Shown here: in pieces, positions 54,343 to 63,940 of the stretch | Layout: each line of letters opens with the position of its first letter | Numbering within the stretch: position 1 is the first letter of the stretch | Assembly: GCA_035503615.1 (NCBI GenBank) | Contig: DATJTI010000031.1 | Span: 57,645-121,644 of the forward strand | Length of the DNA stretch: 64,000 nt | Reading direction: 5' to 3' | DNA from: AP-15 sp035503615 | GTDB lineage: Bacteria > Pseudomonadota > Alphaproteobacteria > ATCC43930 > CGMCC-115725 | Translations under genes and position numbers: made by a program | Notes under the pieces: model-generated | What the model saw: only the letters and a program-made list of their open reading frames with translations | What the model was told of the DNA's origin: nothing | The model's database searches: none

Positions 54343-55884
54343 ATGAGATTGGCGCCCGAAGACCACATTCGCGATCGCCGGCCGCGACCGTTTACCGGAG
54401 CTGAATACATCGACAGCCTGAAGGATGGGCGCGAGGTTTATATCGATGGGGAGCGGGTGGCCGATGTCACGACGCATCCGGCGTTCCGCAATTCGGTCCG
54501 CTCGCTGGCCCGGCTCTATGATGCACTGCACGACCCGAAGACCAGCGAGGTGCTGACGGCGCCGACCGATACCGGCTCAGGCGGCTTCACCCACAAATAT
54601 TTCCGTGTCGCCCGCTCGCGCGACGAACTCATCGACCAGCAGCGGGCGATCGCCGAATGGTCGCGCCTCACTTATGGCTGGATGGGGCGCACCCCCGATT
54701 ACAAGGCCTCGCTGATGAACACGCTCGGCGCCAACGCCGAGTATTACGGCCGGTTTGCCGACAACGCCCGTGCCTGGTACCGCCGCGCCCAGGACAATGT
54801 GCTGTTCATGAACCACGCGATCGTCAATCCGCCGGTCGATCGCGGCCGCCCGACCAGCGAGGTCAAGGACGTCTATGTCACGATCGAGCGCGAGAGTGAC
54901 GCCGGCGTGGTCGTCTCCGGCGCCAAGGTGGTGGCCACCGCCGCGGCGATCACCCACTACAACTTTCTCGGCCAGAACGCGGCGACCGCGACTGCCGACC
55001 CGGACCTCGCGATCATGTTCATCCTGCCGATGGACGCGCCCGGAGTGAAATTGATCTGCCGCAACTCTTACGAGCGCATCGCCGCCGCTGTCGGCTCGCC
55101 ATTCGACTACCCGCTGTCGTCGCGGTTTGATGAGAACGACGCGATTTTCGTGCTCGACAATGTGCTGATCCCCTGGGAGGACATTCTCGTCTACCGCGAC
55201 CCGGAGAAGATCCTGAGCTTCTATCCGCGCTCGGGCTTTTTGAACGGGTTCTGCTTTCAGGGCTGCACCCGGTTTGCGGTCAAGCTCGATTTCATCTGCG
55301 GGCTCGTGGCCCGGGCATTGCGCGCGACCGGCGGCGGCGAGTTCCGCGGCAACCAGGCGCTGCTGGGCGAGATCGTCTCGTGGCGCAACCTGTTCTGGTC
55401 GCTGTCGAATGCGATGGCGACCAACCCGCAGCCCTGGGTCGGCGACGCGCTGTTGCCGAACCTCGAGGCGGGCCTGTCCTATCGCGTGTTCGCTCCCGAC
55501 GCCTACTCCAAGATCAGGGAGATCATCGAAAAGATCGTCGCCTCGGCGCTGATCTACCTGCCGTCTTCGGTCAAGGATTTCAAAAATCCGGCGATCGACC
55601 CGTATCTGAAGCGCTATGTGCGCGGCTCGAACGGCGTCGGCTACCGCGAGCGGATCAAGCTGATGAAGCTCCTGTGGGACGCAATCGGCACCGAATTCGG
55701 CGGGCGGCACGAGCTCTACGAGCGCAACTATGCCGGCAATCACGAGGACATCCGCATCCAGGCCCTGACCGGGGCGCAACGCAACGGTGCGCTGGACCGA
55801 ATGGAGGCGCTCGTCGATCAGTGCATGGCCGAATATGACGAGAATGGCTGGCGCGGCGATACCTGGCTCGGCCCGGCAGGCTGA
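54343..55884 (+). CDS. HpaB-family FADH2-dependent aromatic hydroxylase
   Basis: This 513-aa flavin-dependent monooxygenase is related to the oxygenase component of 4-hydroxyphenylacetate 3-monooxygenase and to 4-hydroxybutyryl-CoA dehydratase. Family pattern: PFTGAEYIDSLKDGREVYIDGERV at the N terminus, YGWMGRTPDYKASLMNTLGAN, NHAIVNPPVDR, GAKVVATAAAITHYNFLGQ, FVLDNVLIPWEDILVYRD and a helical C terminus. The lack of a dehydratase-type cysteine/histidine cluster pattern favours hydroxylase. No flavin reductase partner is next to it. The ATG at 54343 has AGGGAGA upstream. Confidence 0.87.
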   Translation: MRLAPEDHIRDRRPRPFTGAEYIDSLKDGREVYIDGERVADVTTHPAFRNSVRSLARLYDALHDPKTSEVLTAPTDTGSGGFTHKYFRVARSRDELIDQQRAIAEWSRLTYGWMGRTPDYKASLMNTLGANAEYYGRFADNARAWYRRAQDNVLFMNHAIVNPPVDRGRPTSEVKDVYVTIERESDAGVVVSGAKVVATAAAITHYNFLGQNAATATADPDLAIMFILPMDAPGVKLICRNSYERIAAAVGSPFDYPLSSRFDENDAIFVLDNVLIPWEDILVYRDPEKILSFYPRSGFLNGFCFQGCTRFAVKLDFICGLVARALRATGGGEFRGNQALLGEIVSWRNLFWSLSNAMATNPQPWVGDALLPNLEAGLSYRVFAPDAYSKIREIIEKIVASALIYLPSSVKDFKNPAIDPYLKRYVRGSNGVGYRERIKLMKLLWDAIGTEFGGRHELYERNYAGNHEDIRIQALTGAQRNGALDRMEALVDQCMAEYDENGWRGDTWLGPAG

Positions 55885-55951
55885 CCGCGGGCGCTTGGCG
55901 GCTCCCGGCCGAGGCCCATATGTTGCGCAGGCGATTGGCCGGAGAGAAGCG

Positions 55952-57763
55952 ATGCAGGCAGCGGCGGCGGCGCAAATGGCGGCGGATAACCGGAAGGACG
56001 CGCTTGGCGATCTGCCGCGATGGGATTTGTCCGACCTCTATCCCGGCCGGGACAGCCCGGAGCTCGCTGCCGATCTTGCCCGGCTCGCCGACGATGCCGA
56101 GGCGTTCCGCCGCCGCTACCAGGGCCGGCTCGCCGAACTTTCGGGAGCCGAGCTGGGTCCCGCGGTCGCTGCCTACGAGGCGATGCAGGAACTGAGCGGG
56201 CGCATCACCAGCTATGCCTCGCTGGTCCATGAGGGTGATCTGGCGGACCCCGAGATCGGCCGCTTTTATCAAACGCTCGAGGAGCGCATCAACGCGATCG
56301 CGACGACGCTGTTGTTCTTCACCCTCGAGCTGAACCGGCTCGACGACGCGGTCCTGGCGGCCAGGGAGGCCGATCCGGCACTCGCGCGCTATCGGCCGTG
56401 GCTGCGCGACCTGCGCGCGTTCCGCCCGCACCAGCTGTCGGACGAGGCCGAGCGGTTGCTGCACGAGAAATCGGTCGCCGGCCGCGCCGCCTGGACCCGC
56501 CTGTTCGATGAGACCGTCGCCGCTCTGCGCTTCCCGATCCGCGGCCGCGACCTGACCGAGGCCGAGGCGCTCGACTTGTTGTCCGACCGCGATCCGGAAA
56601 TCCGCCGCGATGCCGCTCTGTCGGTCGGCGAGGTGCTCGGCAGCAACGCGCGGACCTTCGCGCTGATCACCAACACATTGGCCAAGGACAAGGAGATCGA
56701 GGATCGCTGGCGCCGGTTCGTCCGGCCGATCTCGTCGCGCAACCTCGCGAATTTTGTCGAGGACGAGGTCGTCGATGCGCTGATCGCGGCGGTACGCGCC
56801 AGCTACCCTGAGCTGTCGCATCGCTATTACCGGCTGAAGGCGCGCTGGTTTGGCGTCGATGCGTTGCCGTTCTGGGACCGCAACGCGCCATTGCCGGGCG
56901 ATGACGACCGCCTGATCCTGTGGCGCGAGGCCGAGGCGACGGTGCTGTCGGCCTATCGCGCGTTCTCGCCCGAGCTGGCCGCGGTCGGCAGCCGGTTCTT
57001 TACCGCACCCTGGATCGATGCGCCGGTGCGACCGGGCAAGGCATCGGGCGCCTTTGCCCATCCGACCGTGCCGGCCGCGCACCCCTATCTGTTGCTCAAT
57101 TATCAGGGGCGGGTGCGCGACGTGATGACGCTCGCCCATGAACTCGGCCACGGCGTCCATCAGGTCCTGGCGGCGAGGCAAGGCTATCTGATGGCCGACA
57201 CGCCGCTGACCCTGGCGGAGACCGCCTCGGTGTTTGGCGAGATGCTGACCTTCCGGGCGCTGCTCGCGGGCGAGACCGACCGGGAGCGGCGCAAGATCAT
57301 GCTCGCGGGCAAGGTCGAGGACATGCTGAACACGGTGGTGCGCCAGATCGCCTTTGTGACGTTTGAAATCAAGGTGCATGACGAGCGCCACGACGCCGAG
57401 TTGACACCCGACCGGATCGCTGAAATCTGGCTCGAAGTGCAGCGCGAGAGCCTTGGTCCGGCAATCCGGCTCGATGGCGTTTATCGCCATTACTGGTCAT
57501 ACATCCCGCATTTCATCCATACCCCGTTTTATGTCTATGCCTATGCATTCGGTGATTGCCTGGTGAATTCGCTCTACGCCGCCTACCAGGACGCGCATCA
57601 GGGCTTTGCCGAACGCTATCTCGACATGCTGCGGGCCGGGGGCACGCTGCGTCACCGCGAGCTGTTGAGGCCGTTCGGCCTCGACGCCGCGGACCCGTCC
57701 TTCTGGTCGAAAGGGCTCTCGGTCGTCGGCGGCTTTATCGACGAGCTCGAACGCCTCGGCTGA
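55952..57763 (+). CDS. pepF: M3 family oligoendopeptidase F
   Basis: This 603-aa cytoplasmic zinc peptidase cleaves short peptides. The N-terminal domain starts WDLSDLYPGRDSPEL. The catalytic motif is TLAHELGHGVHQVLA with the third ligand in LAETASVFGEML. The region after it (VRQIAFVTFEIKVHDERH, YSYIPHF-like YWSYIPHFIHTPFYVYAYAFGDCL) is typical of PepF from alphaproteobacteria. GGAGAGAAG precedes ATG 55952. The frame continues upstream through the end of the monooxygenase gene as a shadow. Confidence 0.94.
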   Translation: MQAAAAAQMAADNRKDALGDLPRWDLSDLYPGRDSPELAADLARLADDAEAFRRRYQGRLAELSGAELGPAVAAYEAMQELSGRITSYASLVHEGDLADPEIGRFYQTLEERINAIATTLLFFTLELNRLDDAVLAAREADPALARYRPWLRDLRAFRPHQLSDEAERLLHEKSVAGRAAWTRLFDETVAALRFPIRGRDLTEAEALDLLSDRDPEIRRDAALSVGEVLGSNARTFALITNTLAKDKEIEDRWRRFVRPISSRNLANFVEDEVVDALIAAVRASYPELSHRYYRLKARWFGVDALPFWDRNAPLPGDDDRLILWREAEATVLSAYRAFSPELAAVGSRFFTAPWIDAPVRPGKASGAFAHPTVPAAHPYLLLNYQGRVRDVMTLAHELGHGVHQVLAARQGYLMADTPLTLAETASVFGEMLTFRALLAGETDRERRKIMLAGKVEDMLNTVVRQIAFVTFEIKVHDERHDAELTPDRIAEIWLEVQRESLGPAIRLDGVYRHYWSYIPHFIHTPFYVYAYAFGDCLVNSLYAAYQDAHQGFAERYLDMLRAGGTLRHRELLRPFGLDAADPSFWSKGLSVVGGFIDELERLG

Positions 57764-57864
57764 GCCGGCATCGCTCTGGCGGGGCACGAAAGACTGGCGT
57801 TATTGTCGCGCCCCAAGCTTTGCGTCCAGTCGCGCCGGAACCATCTCGTGAGGAGAATTCGAAC

Positions 57865-58566
57865 ATGGCGAAGTCGAGCTATCGGTCGGCATTGATCGTC
57901 GGCGCCGGGCGGGGTCTCAGCGCCTCTTTGGCGCGGCTGTTTGCCGGCGAGGGCATGCGGGTGGCGCTCGCCGCGCGCGACGCCGAAAAGCTGGCCCCGC
58001 TCTGCGCCGAGACCGGGGCCAAGGCGTTTGCCTGCGACGCGGTCGACCCGGCTCAGGTGGCGCGAATGTTCGCCGCGGTCGAGGGGGCGATCGGCGCACC
58101 CGAAATCGTCGTCTACAATGCCAGCGCGCGGGCGCGCGGCCCGGTCGCCGAGCTGGTCCCGGCCGAGGTCGAGCGTGCGATCATGGTCAGCGCCTATGGT
58201 GGGTTCCTGGTAGCGCGCGAGGCGGTCGCCCGGATGCTGCCGAAAGGGCAGGGGGCGGTGCTATTCACCGGCGCCTCGGCCAGCGTCAAGGGCTATCCGC
58301 TGTCGGCACCTTTTGCGATGGGCAAGTTCGCGCTGCGCGGCTTGGCGCAGAGCATGGCCCGCGAATTGTCGCCGCAAGGCATCCACGTCGCCCATTTCGT
58401 CATCGACGGAGCGATCCGCAATCCCGGCCGGGTCGAGCCGGCGGACAAACCCGACAGCATGCTCGACCCCGATGCGATCGCCGAGACCTATCTCGGCGTG
58501 CTTGCCCAGCCGCGCTCGGCCTGGGCCTGGGAAATCGAATTGCGGCCTTGGGTCGAGCGTTTCTAA
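57865..58566 (+). CDS. SDR family protein with Phe in place of the catalytic Tyr
   Basis: This 233-aa Rossmann-fold short-chain dehydrogenase has the glycine motif LIVGAGRGLSASLARLF, VALAARDAEKL, VVYNASARARG in place of the NNAG region, and FTGASASVKGYP with the catalytic Ser. The YxxxK motif reads F150-A-M-G-K154, so the general acid/base Tyr is missing while Lys remains. The end is divergent from classical SDRs (EIELRPWVERF). The ATG at 57865 has AGGAGA upstream. It may be a non-classical SDR using another residue or a binding protein. Confidence 0.85.
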   Translation: MAKSSYRSALIVGAGRGLSASLARLFAGEGMRVALAARDAEKLAPLCAETGAKAFACDAVDPAQVARMFAAVEGAIGAPEIVVYNASARARGPVAELVPAEVERAIMVSAYGGFLVAREAVARMLPKGQGAVLFTGASASVKGYPLSAPFAMGKFALRGLAQSMARELSPQGIHVAHFVIDGAIRNPGRVEPADKPDSMLDPDAIAETYLGVLAQPRSAWAWEIELRPWVERF

Positions 58567-58591
58567 GGCGTCGAGCGTTTTTGCGGCGTCG

Positions 58592-60289
58592 TCAGGAGAC
58601 CGCGCTCGCGGTACTGTCGGCGCCGGCCGCCAGCGCAAGCGCGGCTGCGAGCACCCGATCGACCGCCAGTGCCGCGAGGTCGGGTTCGCTCAGCACCACC
58701 ACCGCCGCACCACGCGGTGCGCACAGGTTCGGTTGCGACAGCCGTGAGAACAGCACCACGACCGGCCGGCCACCGGCGGCGGCGACATGCGTCGCCCCGG
58801 TATCGTTGCCGATGGTCAGCGCGGCGTGGTGGGCGAGTGCGGCGAGTGTTGGCAGATCGGTGCGACCGACCAGATCGGCGGTCTCCGGACAGGCCGCGGT
58901 GATGGCCCGGCCGAGCGCCTGTTCGCCATTGGCGCCGATTACGACCGGCATGTAGCCGGCGCGGGCCAGTCGGCGCGCCAGCTCGCCAAAATGCTCTGCC
59001 GGCCAGCGCTTGGCTAGGCGGTTCGGGGACGAGCCGGGGATCAGCATCGCAAAGCGTCGGCCGGCGAGCCGCGACGGCATCACCCCTGCCGCGGGGAGCG
59101 GCAATCGCGGCATCAGCGAAACTGGGTGAATGCCGGCCATCAGCAGCTGCTCGGCCTGCCGGTCCATCGTGTGCAACCGATCGCGCTGGCGATTGGCGTG
59201 CGGATGCGAGCAGCGCCATGCGATGCCCGACCACTCCGGAACCGGACCCGGCTGCAGCAGCCAGAAATATGCGTTCGAACGGTCCGAGGTCTGGAAATCA
59301 TAGACCCGGTCGAAACACCCGCCGCGCAGCATGCGGCGCAACCGCAACCAGCCGTGGAGATCGCGCAGCCGCGGCCGCGGATCGATCAGAACCTGGTCGA
59401 ACAGCCGGGTGCACCGCGCCAGCTCGGCGTAGCGGGCGGTCGTCAACAGGCTGACGTGGTCACCGGCATGATGGTTGCGGATTTCCGGCATCGGACCGAG
59501 CGCCTGGATGAAATCGCCGAGCGCGCCGAGCTTGATGATCAGGATGCGGCGGTGGTGACGCCGTGGAGCGGCACCGAGAGGCTGTGGCCGCAGGTGGGCG
59601 AGGGCGTCGAGATCGACGTGCTTCGCCAGTTCCTCGAAGCCGGCGAACACCGCCGCATGGCGGGTGATGTCGATGGAGCCGAGCGCCGATTGCCCGATCG
59701 CCGACTGCCAGGCCATGACCAGCTGGCGCGCGGCGCCGACCGCGGCCGAATGGGATGCGTCGGCCAGGAATTCGCGCGCTTGCGCGGCCGCGTTTGCCGG
59801 GGCGACGATCCGCCCGCCGAAGCGCTGAAGCCCGAGGGCCTGACCGGCGAGATAGGCGATAGAGACTGCATCGTCCGGGTCGCGCCACAGCTCTGTGAAG
59901 GTGCGGGCGATGCGGTAGCGCCGATCGGTCGAGCGCCGCGCCTCGTTCCAGGCGAGGAACGCGTTGAGCGGCGTCCCTTCTGGAAAAACTCCCGCGCTTA
60001 GGGCTGGCAGCGATGTTGTCGGCGGGGCGGGCAACGGGCCGAACCTCCATGTGGCCGCGAAATATGGGCCGCGAATCTTCCGTCGCTTCTTTGGCTTGAC
60101 GCCGATTTCCTGCGACTGCTTCTTGTGGCGGGCGGTGGCGGCAATGCTGCCGACATTCAGGGCGGCAACTTCACTCAGTCCGGAACATGTTGCAAGAATG
60201 ACGGGTTTACGCCGGCAAGCGCCGCCCGCCGGGTGGATGTCGCAGCCTCCTGTCGCCCCACCATTGGCACTCTCGCGCAGTTCCGGCAC
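58592..60289 (-). CDS. family 9 glycosyltransferase (heptosyltransferase-like) with long N-terminal extension
   Basis: This open frame encodes 565 aa. The GT9 part begins near residue 246 (RILIIKLGALGDFIQALGPMPEI) and shows the heptosyltransferase pattern: YDFQTSDRSNAYFWLL, FAMLIPGSSPNRLAKRWPAEHFGELARRLA, LVGRTDLPTLAALAHHAALTIGNDTGATHVAAA. The roughly 245-residue N-terminal part has no family that I recognise; its first 75 residues are poor in protein character, so translation may start well inside. Such enzymes add sugars to lipopolysaccharide core or other surface glycans. It is divergent from the methyltransferase at 60337. Confidence 0.75.
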   Translation of the reverse strand: MPELRESANGGATGGCDIHPAGGACRRKPVILATCSGLSEVAALNVGSIAATARHKKQSQEIGVKPKKRRKIRGPYFAATWRFGPLPAPPTTSLPALSAGVFPEGTPLNAFLAWNEARRSTDRRYRIARTFTELWRDPDDAVSIAYLAGQALGLQRFGGRIVAPANAAAQAREFLADASHSAAVGAARQLVMAWQSAIGQSALGSIDITRHAAVFAGFEELAKHVDLDALAHLRPQPLGAAPRRHHRRILIIKLGALGDFIQALGPMPEIRNHHAGDHVSLLTTARYAELARCTRLFDQVLIDPRPRLRDLHGWLRLRRMLRGGCFDRVYDFQTSDRSNAYFWLLQPGPVPEWSGIAWRCSHPHANRQRDRLHTMDRQAEQLLMAGIHPVSLMPRLPLPAAGVMPSRLAGRRFAMLIPGSSPNRLAKRWPAEHFGELARRLARAGYMPVVIGANGEQALGRAITAACPETADLVGRTDLPTLAALAHHAALTIGNDTGATHVAAAGGRPVVVLFSRLSQPNLCAPRGAAVVVLSEPDLAALAVDRVLAAALALAAGADSTASAVS

Positions 60290-60336
60290 GCTGCGCCAGT
60301 CCCCTCGCTATCGCCAGCTTCACGAGCGGTAGCGCG

Positions 60337-60996
60337 ATGTTCGAGGCAGAAGCGCGCTGGCTGTGCCGCACCCTCGAAGGATTTGGCCCGCAGCGCCTGT
60401 CCCCGCTGCTCAATCTCGGCAGCAGCACCGCCGCGTTTCGCGAACTGACCCAGCCCTGGACCGAGGAGCAGCTGTTTCGCCCATTGCGGCGCCGCGGCAT
60501 CGATGTCGTTCACGTCGATCAACGCGACGAGGCGGGGGTCGATATCCGGGCCGATTTGACCGAGCCCGCCGATCTGCCGCGGCTGCGCGCCTGCCGGCCG
60601 CGGGCGCTGTTGTGCTGCAACCTGTTGGAGCATGTGACACATCCCGATCTTCTTGCGCGCCATTGCCTCGAATTGCTGGATCGGGGCGGTCTCGTCTTTG
60701 CCACCGTGCCGTTCAGTTACCCCTATCACCGTGACCCGATCGACACGATGTTCCGACCGGACCTCGAGCAGTTGGGCGCCCTCTTCGCCGGCGCGCGATT
60801 GCTCGATGGAGCGATCATCGGCGCCGGCCGGTCGTATCGCGATGATGTGCGCGCGCGACCGTGGATCCTGCTGCGGCATCTCGCCCGCTTTCCGGCACCC
60901 TTCCTGTCATTCGAGAAATGGCAGCGCTCGATGAAGAAGCTCTACTGGCTCGCCGCCGAATACCGCATCACTTGCGGCGTGTTCGAGAAGCTGTAA
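60337..60996 (+). CDS. SAM-dependent methyltransferase-like protein
   Basis: This 219-aa protein has LLNLGSSTAAFREL as a motif I equivalent, DVVHVDQRDEAGVDIRADLTEP (acidic loop), ALLCCNLLEHVTHPDLLARHCLELLDRGGLVFATVPFSYPYHRDPIDTMFRP, and a C-terminal helical part. The motif I glycine pattern is relaxed (NLGSST). The VPFSYPYHRDPID.M.RP signature is common in methyltransferases of surface glycan clusters. It is divergent from the GT9 gene, 47 bases away if that gene starts at 60289. Confidence 0.8.
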   Translation: MFEAEARWLCRTLEGFGPQRLSPLLNLGSSTAAFRELTQPWTEEQLFRPLRRRGIDVVHVDQRDEAGVDIRADLTEPADLPRLRACRPRALLCCNLLEHVTHPDLLARHCLELLDRGGLVFATVPFSYPYHRDPIDTMFRPDLEQLGALFAGARLLDGAIIGAGRSYRDDVRARPWILLRHLARFPAPFLSFEKWQRSMKKLYWLAAEYRITCGVFEKL

Positions 60997-61105
60997 TGCG
61001 GCGCTCGCGCGTTGCGCCGCTCGGATGCATCGTGCCACGGCGCTGATCGCGCCGGGCGGTGATCAGGCGTTGTCCCGATGCGCCGCCGCTCGCTACTATT
61101 GCCCG

Positions 61106-61774
61106 ATGCGCGTCCTCTACCACGTTCTCTTGTCCCCGGCCGCGCGCAAAGTGCGGATCGTGCTGCGGGAAAAGAACCTCGATTTCACGCTGAAGGCCGA
61201 GAAGACCTGGGAGCGGCGGCCGGAGTTTCTGGCGCTCAACCCGGCCGGCGAGGTGCCGGTGCTGATCGAGCCCGACGGCACCGTGCTCGCCGATTCGGCA
61301 GCGATCGTCGAATATCTCGACGAAGTCTACCGCGAGAAGCTGCTGATCGGCATCAACCCGGTCGATCGCGCCGAGGTGCGCCGCCTGACCGCCTGGTTCG
61401 AGATCAAGATGAACCTCGAAGTCACCGAAAACCTGCTCGGCGAGAAGATGATGAAACGCTATCTCGGGCAGGGGCAGCCGAACTCGCAGGCGATCCGCGC
61501 CGGCCACGCCAACCTGCCGCACCATCTCGACTACATCGGCTATCTGGTCGAGCGCCGGCGCTGGCTGGCCGGCGACCATTTCTCGATTGCCGACATCACC
61601 GCCGCAGCCCAGCTGTCGAGCCTCGACTATCTCGGCGATGTGCCCTGGGATGCGCACGAGCCGGCCAAGGAATGGTATGCGCGGATCAAGTCGCGGCCGA
61701 GCTTTCGCCCGATCCTCGCCGATCACCTGCCCGGGGTGCCGCCGCCGGCGCATTACGCCGACCTCGATTTCTGA
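61106..61774 (+). CDS. glutathione S-transferase family protein
   Basis: This 222-aa cytosolic GST has a thioredoxin-like N-terminal domain (VLYHVLLSPAARKVRIVLREK, then NPAGEVPVLIEPDGTVLADSAAIVEYLDE, with the cis-Pro in EVPVL and the Asp-Ser glutathione contact) and an alpha-helical C-terminal domain (WLAGDHFSIADITAAAQLSSLDYLGDVPWD with the N-capping box). The N-terminal active position is Ser in LLSPAARK. ATG 61106 was chosen because the 27 residues upstream are not GST-like. It ends six bases from the convergent MFS gene. Confidence 0.9.
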   Translation: MRVLYHVLLSPAARKVRIVLREKNLDFTLKAEKTWERRPEFLALNPAGEVPVLIEPDGTVLADSAAIVEYLDEVYREKLLIGINPVDRAEVRRLTAWFEIKMNLEVTENLLGEKMMKRYLGQGQPNSQAIRAGHANLPHHLDYIGYLVERRRWLAGDHFSIADITAAAQLSSLDYLGDVPWDAHEPAKEWYARIKSRPSFRPILADHLPGVPPPAHYADLDF

Positions 61775-61780
61775 GCCGCT

Positions 61781-63034
61781 TCACCCCTGTCGAGGCGATC
61801 GATCGGGCCGGGTCGAGGCGGGCGTTGAGGCGGTTTGGGCGGGTGCTGGCGGCCTTGTTTCCGGCATCGCTGCGGCGACGAGGGCTGCTGCGCACAACCC
61901 GACCCAAGCCAAGCTCAGAAAGGAGGCGCCGCCACCGAACCGGTCGGCGACCAGCCCGGCTGCGGTCGTGCTCAGCGTCGCACCACCGCCGACCGCGAGC
62001 CCGACCAGGCCGAGGCACGTCGTGTAATAGCCGGTCTCTCGCGTGATGTCGGCCACGATCAGCGGCGTCAGCACACCGAGCGCTGCGGCGCTCAGCCCGT
62101 CGAGCAGCTGAATCAGGATCATCATGAACGGGTTGACGACAGCGGCCAAGAGCGCGCCGCGGATCGGCAGCACGACAAAACCGATCAGCAGCACCGGCCG
62201 GCGTCCCCAGCTCTGGGCGATTCGCCCCGCCCATGGCGAGACCAGGGCGGTGATGAATTGCGGCCCGACGATGCAGGCGGCGATCACCAGTGGTGCGACC
62301 CGGCCGGCGCGCTGCGTCACCAGCCCGGCGGCGATCGGCAGCATCGCCGCATTGGCGAGCTGGAACAGTGCGGCGCAGAGGCAGAAGATCAGCAACCTGC
62401 GATCGCCGAGAAGCCGCCAGGAGCCGCGGCGGGCTGCAGGCTCGGTGGCCGAGACCGGTGCGCCATCCGCCGGCATCGACCGCGAGACGGATTGCTCGCC
62501 GATGGCCATGAGTGCCGCCAGCGCCGGAAGGCCGAGTGCGGCGGTCAGCAGAAAAACCGCGCGGCCCGACAGGTAGTAGCCGAACAGCCCCATCAACCCC
62601 GCGGCAAGGGCGTTGCCGAGTGCCGCATAGCGGGCATTGCGGCCGAGCCGCTCACCGAGTGCCGCATGCCCGACCAAGACTAGGCTCAGCGCGGCGATCG
62701 CCGGCCCCAGCGCGGAGCTGGCAAAGGCGTGCAGCACCTCGGCCGAGGCGATCGGCAGAAACGCCGGCCAGAGCGCAATGCACAGCGCGCTTAGCATCAC
62801 CGCGACGATCGCTCCCGCTGCGGCCGTCCGCTTGCGGGTGATCGCATCGACCAGCGCGCCGCTCGGAACCTGACTGGCCATTGCCGCGATCGTGCCGGCG
62901 CTCAGCACCTCGCCGATGGCACCCAGGGTCCAGCCCGCGCTGGTCAGGTAGATCGAGATGAACGGGCCGAAGCCGGCCTGGAAATTGGCAACAAAAAAAT
63001 TGAGCCAATCAAGCCCGCGTAGATGACGGTTCAT
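61781..63034 (-). CDS. MFS transporter
   Basis: This 417-aa protein has 12 predicted helices. N-terminal features are GLDWLNFFVANFQAGFGPFISIYLTSAGWTLGAIG and the loop VPSGALVDAITRKRTAA. The second half has QFITALVSPWAGRIAQSWGRRPVLLIG and QLLDGLSAAALGVLTPLIVADITRETG. The pattern resembles drug-efflux-type MFS members often found in proteobacteria; substrate unknown. Start 63034 (MNRHLRGLDW) was chosen over an upstream extension rich in Arg. It lies 67 bases downstream of the PRC-barrel gene on the same strand. Confidence 0.88.
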   Translation of the reverse strand: MNRHLRGLDWLNFFVANFQAGFGPFISIYLTSAGWTLGAIGEVLSAGTIAAMASQVPSGALVDAITRKRTAAAGAIVAVMLSALCIALWPAFLPIASAEVLHAFASSALGPAIAALSLVLVGHAALGERLGRNARYAALGNALAAGLMGLFGYYLSGRAVFLLTAALGLPALAALMAIGEQSVSRSMPADGAPVSATEPAARRGSWRLLGDRRLLIFCLCAALFQLANAAMLPIAAGLVTQRAGRVAPLVIAACIVGPQFITALVSPWAGRIAQSWGRRPVLLIGFVVLPIRGALLAAVVNPFMMILIQLLDGLSAAALGVLTPLIVADITRETGYYTTCLGLVGLAVGGGATLSTTAAGLVADRFGGGASFLSLAWVGLCAAALVAAAMPETRPPAPAQTASTPASTRPDRSPRQG

Positions 63035-63101
63035 TGCCGGAGAGAACGCCGCGAAAAGCCTTCGATCCGCACGCTCGCCCCGATGGCGATCGCGGCGTGC
63101 C

Positions 63102-63764
63102 TCACCGCGGGCTGCCGGGCGGCGACCCGCTCCCGCCTGCATGCGGCAGGGTCACGATCGAGACCGGCCGGTCAGGACCCTGGTACTCGGGAGCCGCCTC
63201 GAGCTGCGCGCGGCTGATGTCGAGAGCGATGACGTTTTTCTTGTCGCCCATATCGAACAGCAGCGCGCTCCAGTCGATCGCGATCTTGCGCGTGCCGACG
63301 CCGAGAAACCCGCCGAAATCGATGACCGCGGCCAGCGGCTTGCCGGCCCCGTTGAAGAGCACATCGACAATCGGGCCCATCTTCTCGCCGGTGGCGCTGA
63401 CCACGTCCTTGCCGAGGATCGGCATCAGCCGGTCCTGAGGGACCTTCTGCAATCCGGCGGCTTGCGGTGGATTGCTGCCGGGAGGTGTCGCCGGACCGGC
63501 GCGCACCGGCGGCCCCGGCGCGACCGCGCATCCGAGGGCGGCGATCACTGTCGCCAGCAACGCCCTGCGCGATCGCCGCGAAGCCACCGCCGGTGCCGCC
63601 GAGCTGGTCCGGACAGGGACATTTTTGGCCCGACGCGGGGCTGCGGCATCACACCGCAGGTGCATCGCAGAGCCGCGGCAAACCCCGCACGGCGGCTCGG
63701 CGCAACAAGACAGGTGATTACAACGGGCGGCGTGCGACGCCGCAGACAGGAATAGACTCTTCAT
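63102..63764 (-). CDS. exported PRC-barrel domain protein
   Basis: The open frame encodes 220 aa. Residues 105-200 form a PRC barrel (PILGKDVVSATGEKMGPIVDVLFNGAGKPLAAVIDFGGFLGVGTRKIAIDWSALLF). A signal-like segment (RRALLATVIAALGCAVAPGPPVRAGPA) lies at about residues 64-90, which is far from the first ATG; a later start, for example ATG 63665 or another codon near the RR, may be the true one. PRC-barrel proteins of this kind are periplasmic in many alphaproteobacteria. The C terminus is Gly/Ser/Pro-rich. Confidence 0.75.
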   Translation of the reverse strand: MKSLFLSAASHAARCNHLSCCAEPPCGVCRGSAMHLRCDAAAPRRAKNVPVRTSSAAPAVASRRSRRALLATVIAALGCAVAPGPPVRAGPATPPGSNPPQAAGLQKVPQDRLMPILGKDVVSATGEKMGPIVDVLFNGAGKPLAAVIDFGGFLGVGTRKIAIDWSALLFDMGDKKNVIALDISRAQLEAAPEYQGPDRPVSIVTLPHAGGSGSPPGSPR

Positions 63765-63940
63765 GATCCCGTTAGCGCTTGTGCAGGCCCGATCTTAACC
63801 AGAGCGCGGCCGTGTTCGGGAGCAAACTCATCGGATAGGGCGCTCCAGCCCGCTTATGTCAACATCATGTCAATGCGCGAATGCTGTTTCACCTAGGCAA
63901 GCATTCATGGGTCAACTTGGAGGAGATCGGGAAGCACGCG

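Noticed and set aside
59126..60001. A 291-codon plus-strand frame opposite the GT9 gene
   Set aside because: It runs against clear GT9 motifs on the minus strand and itself shows none.
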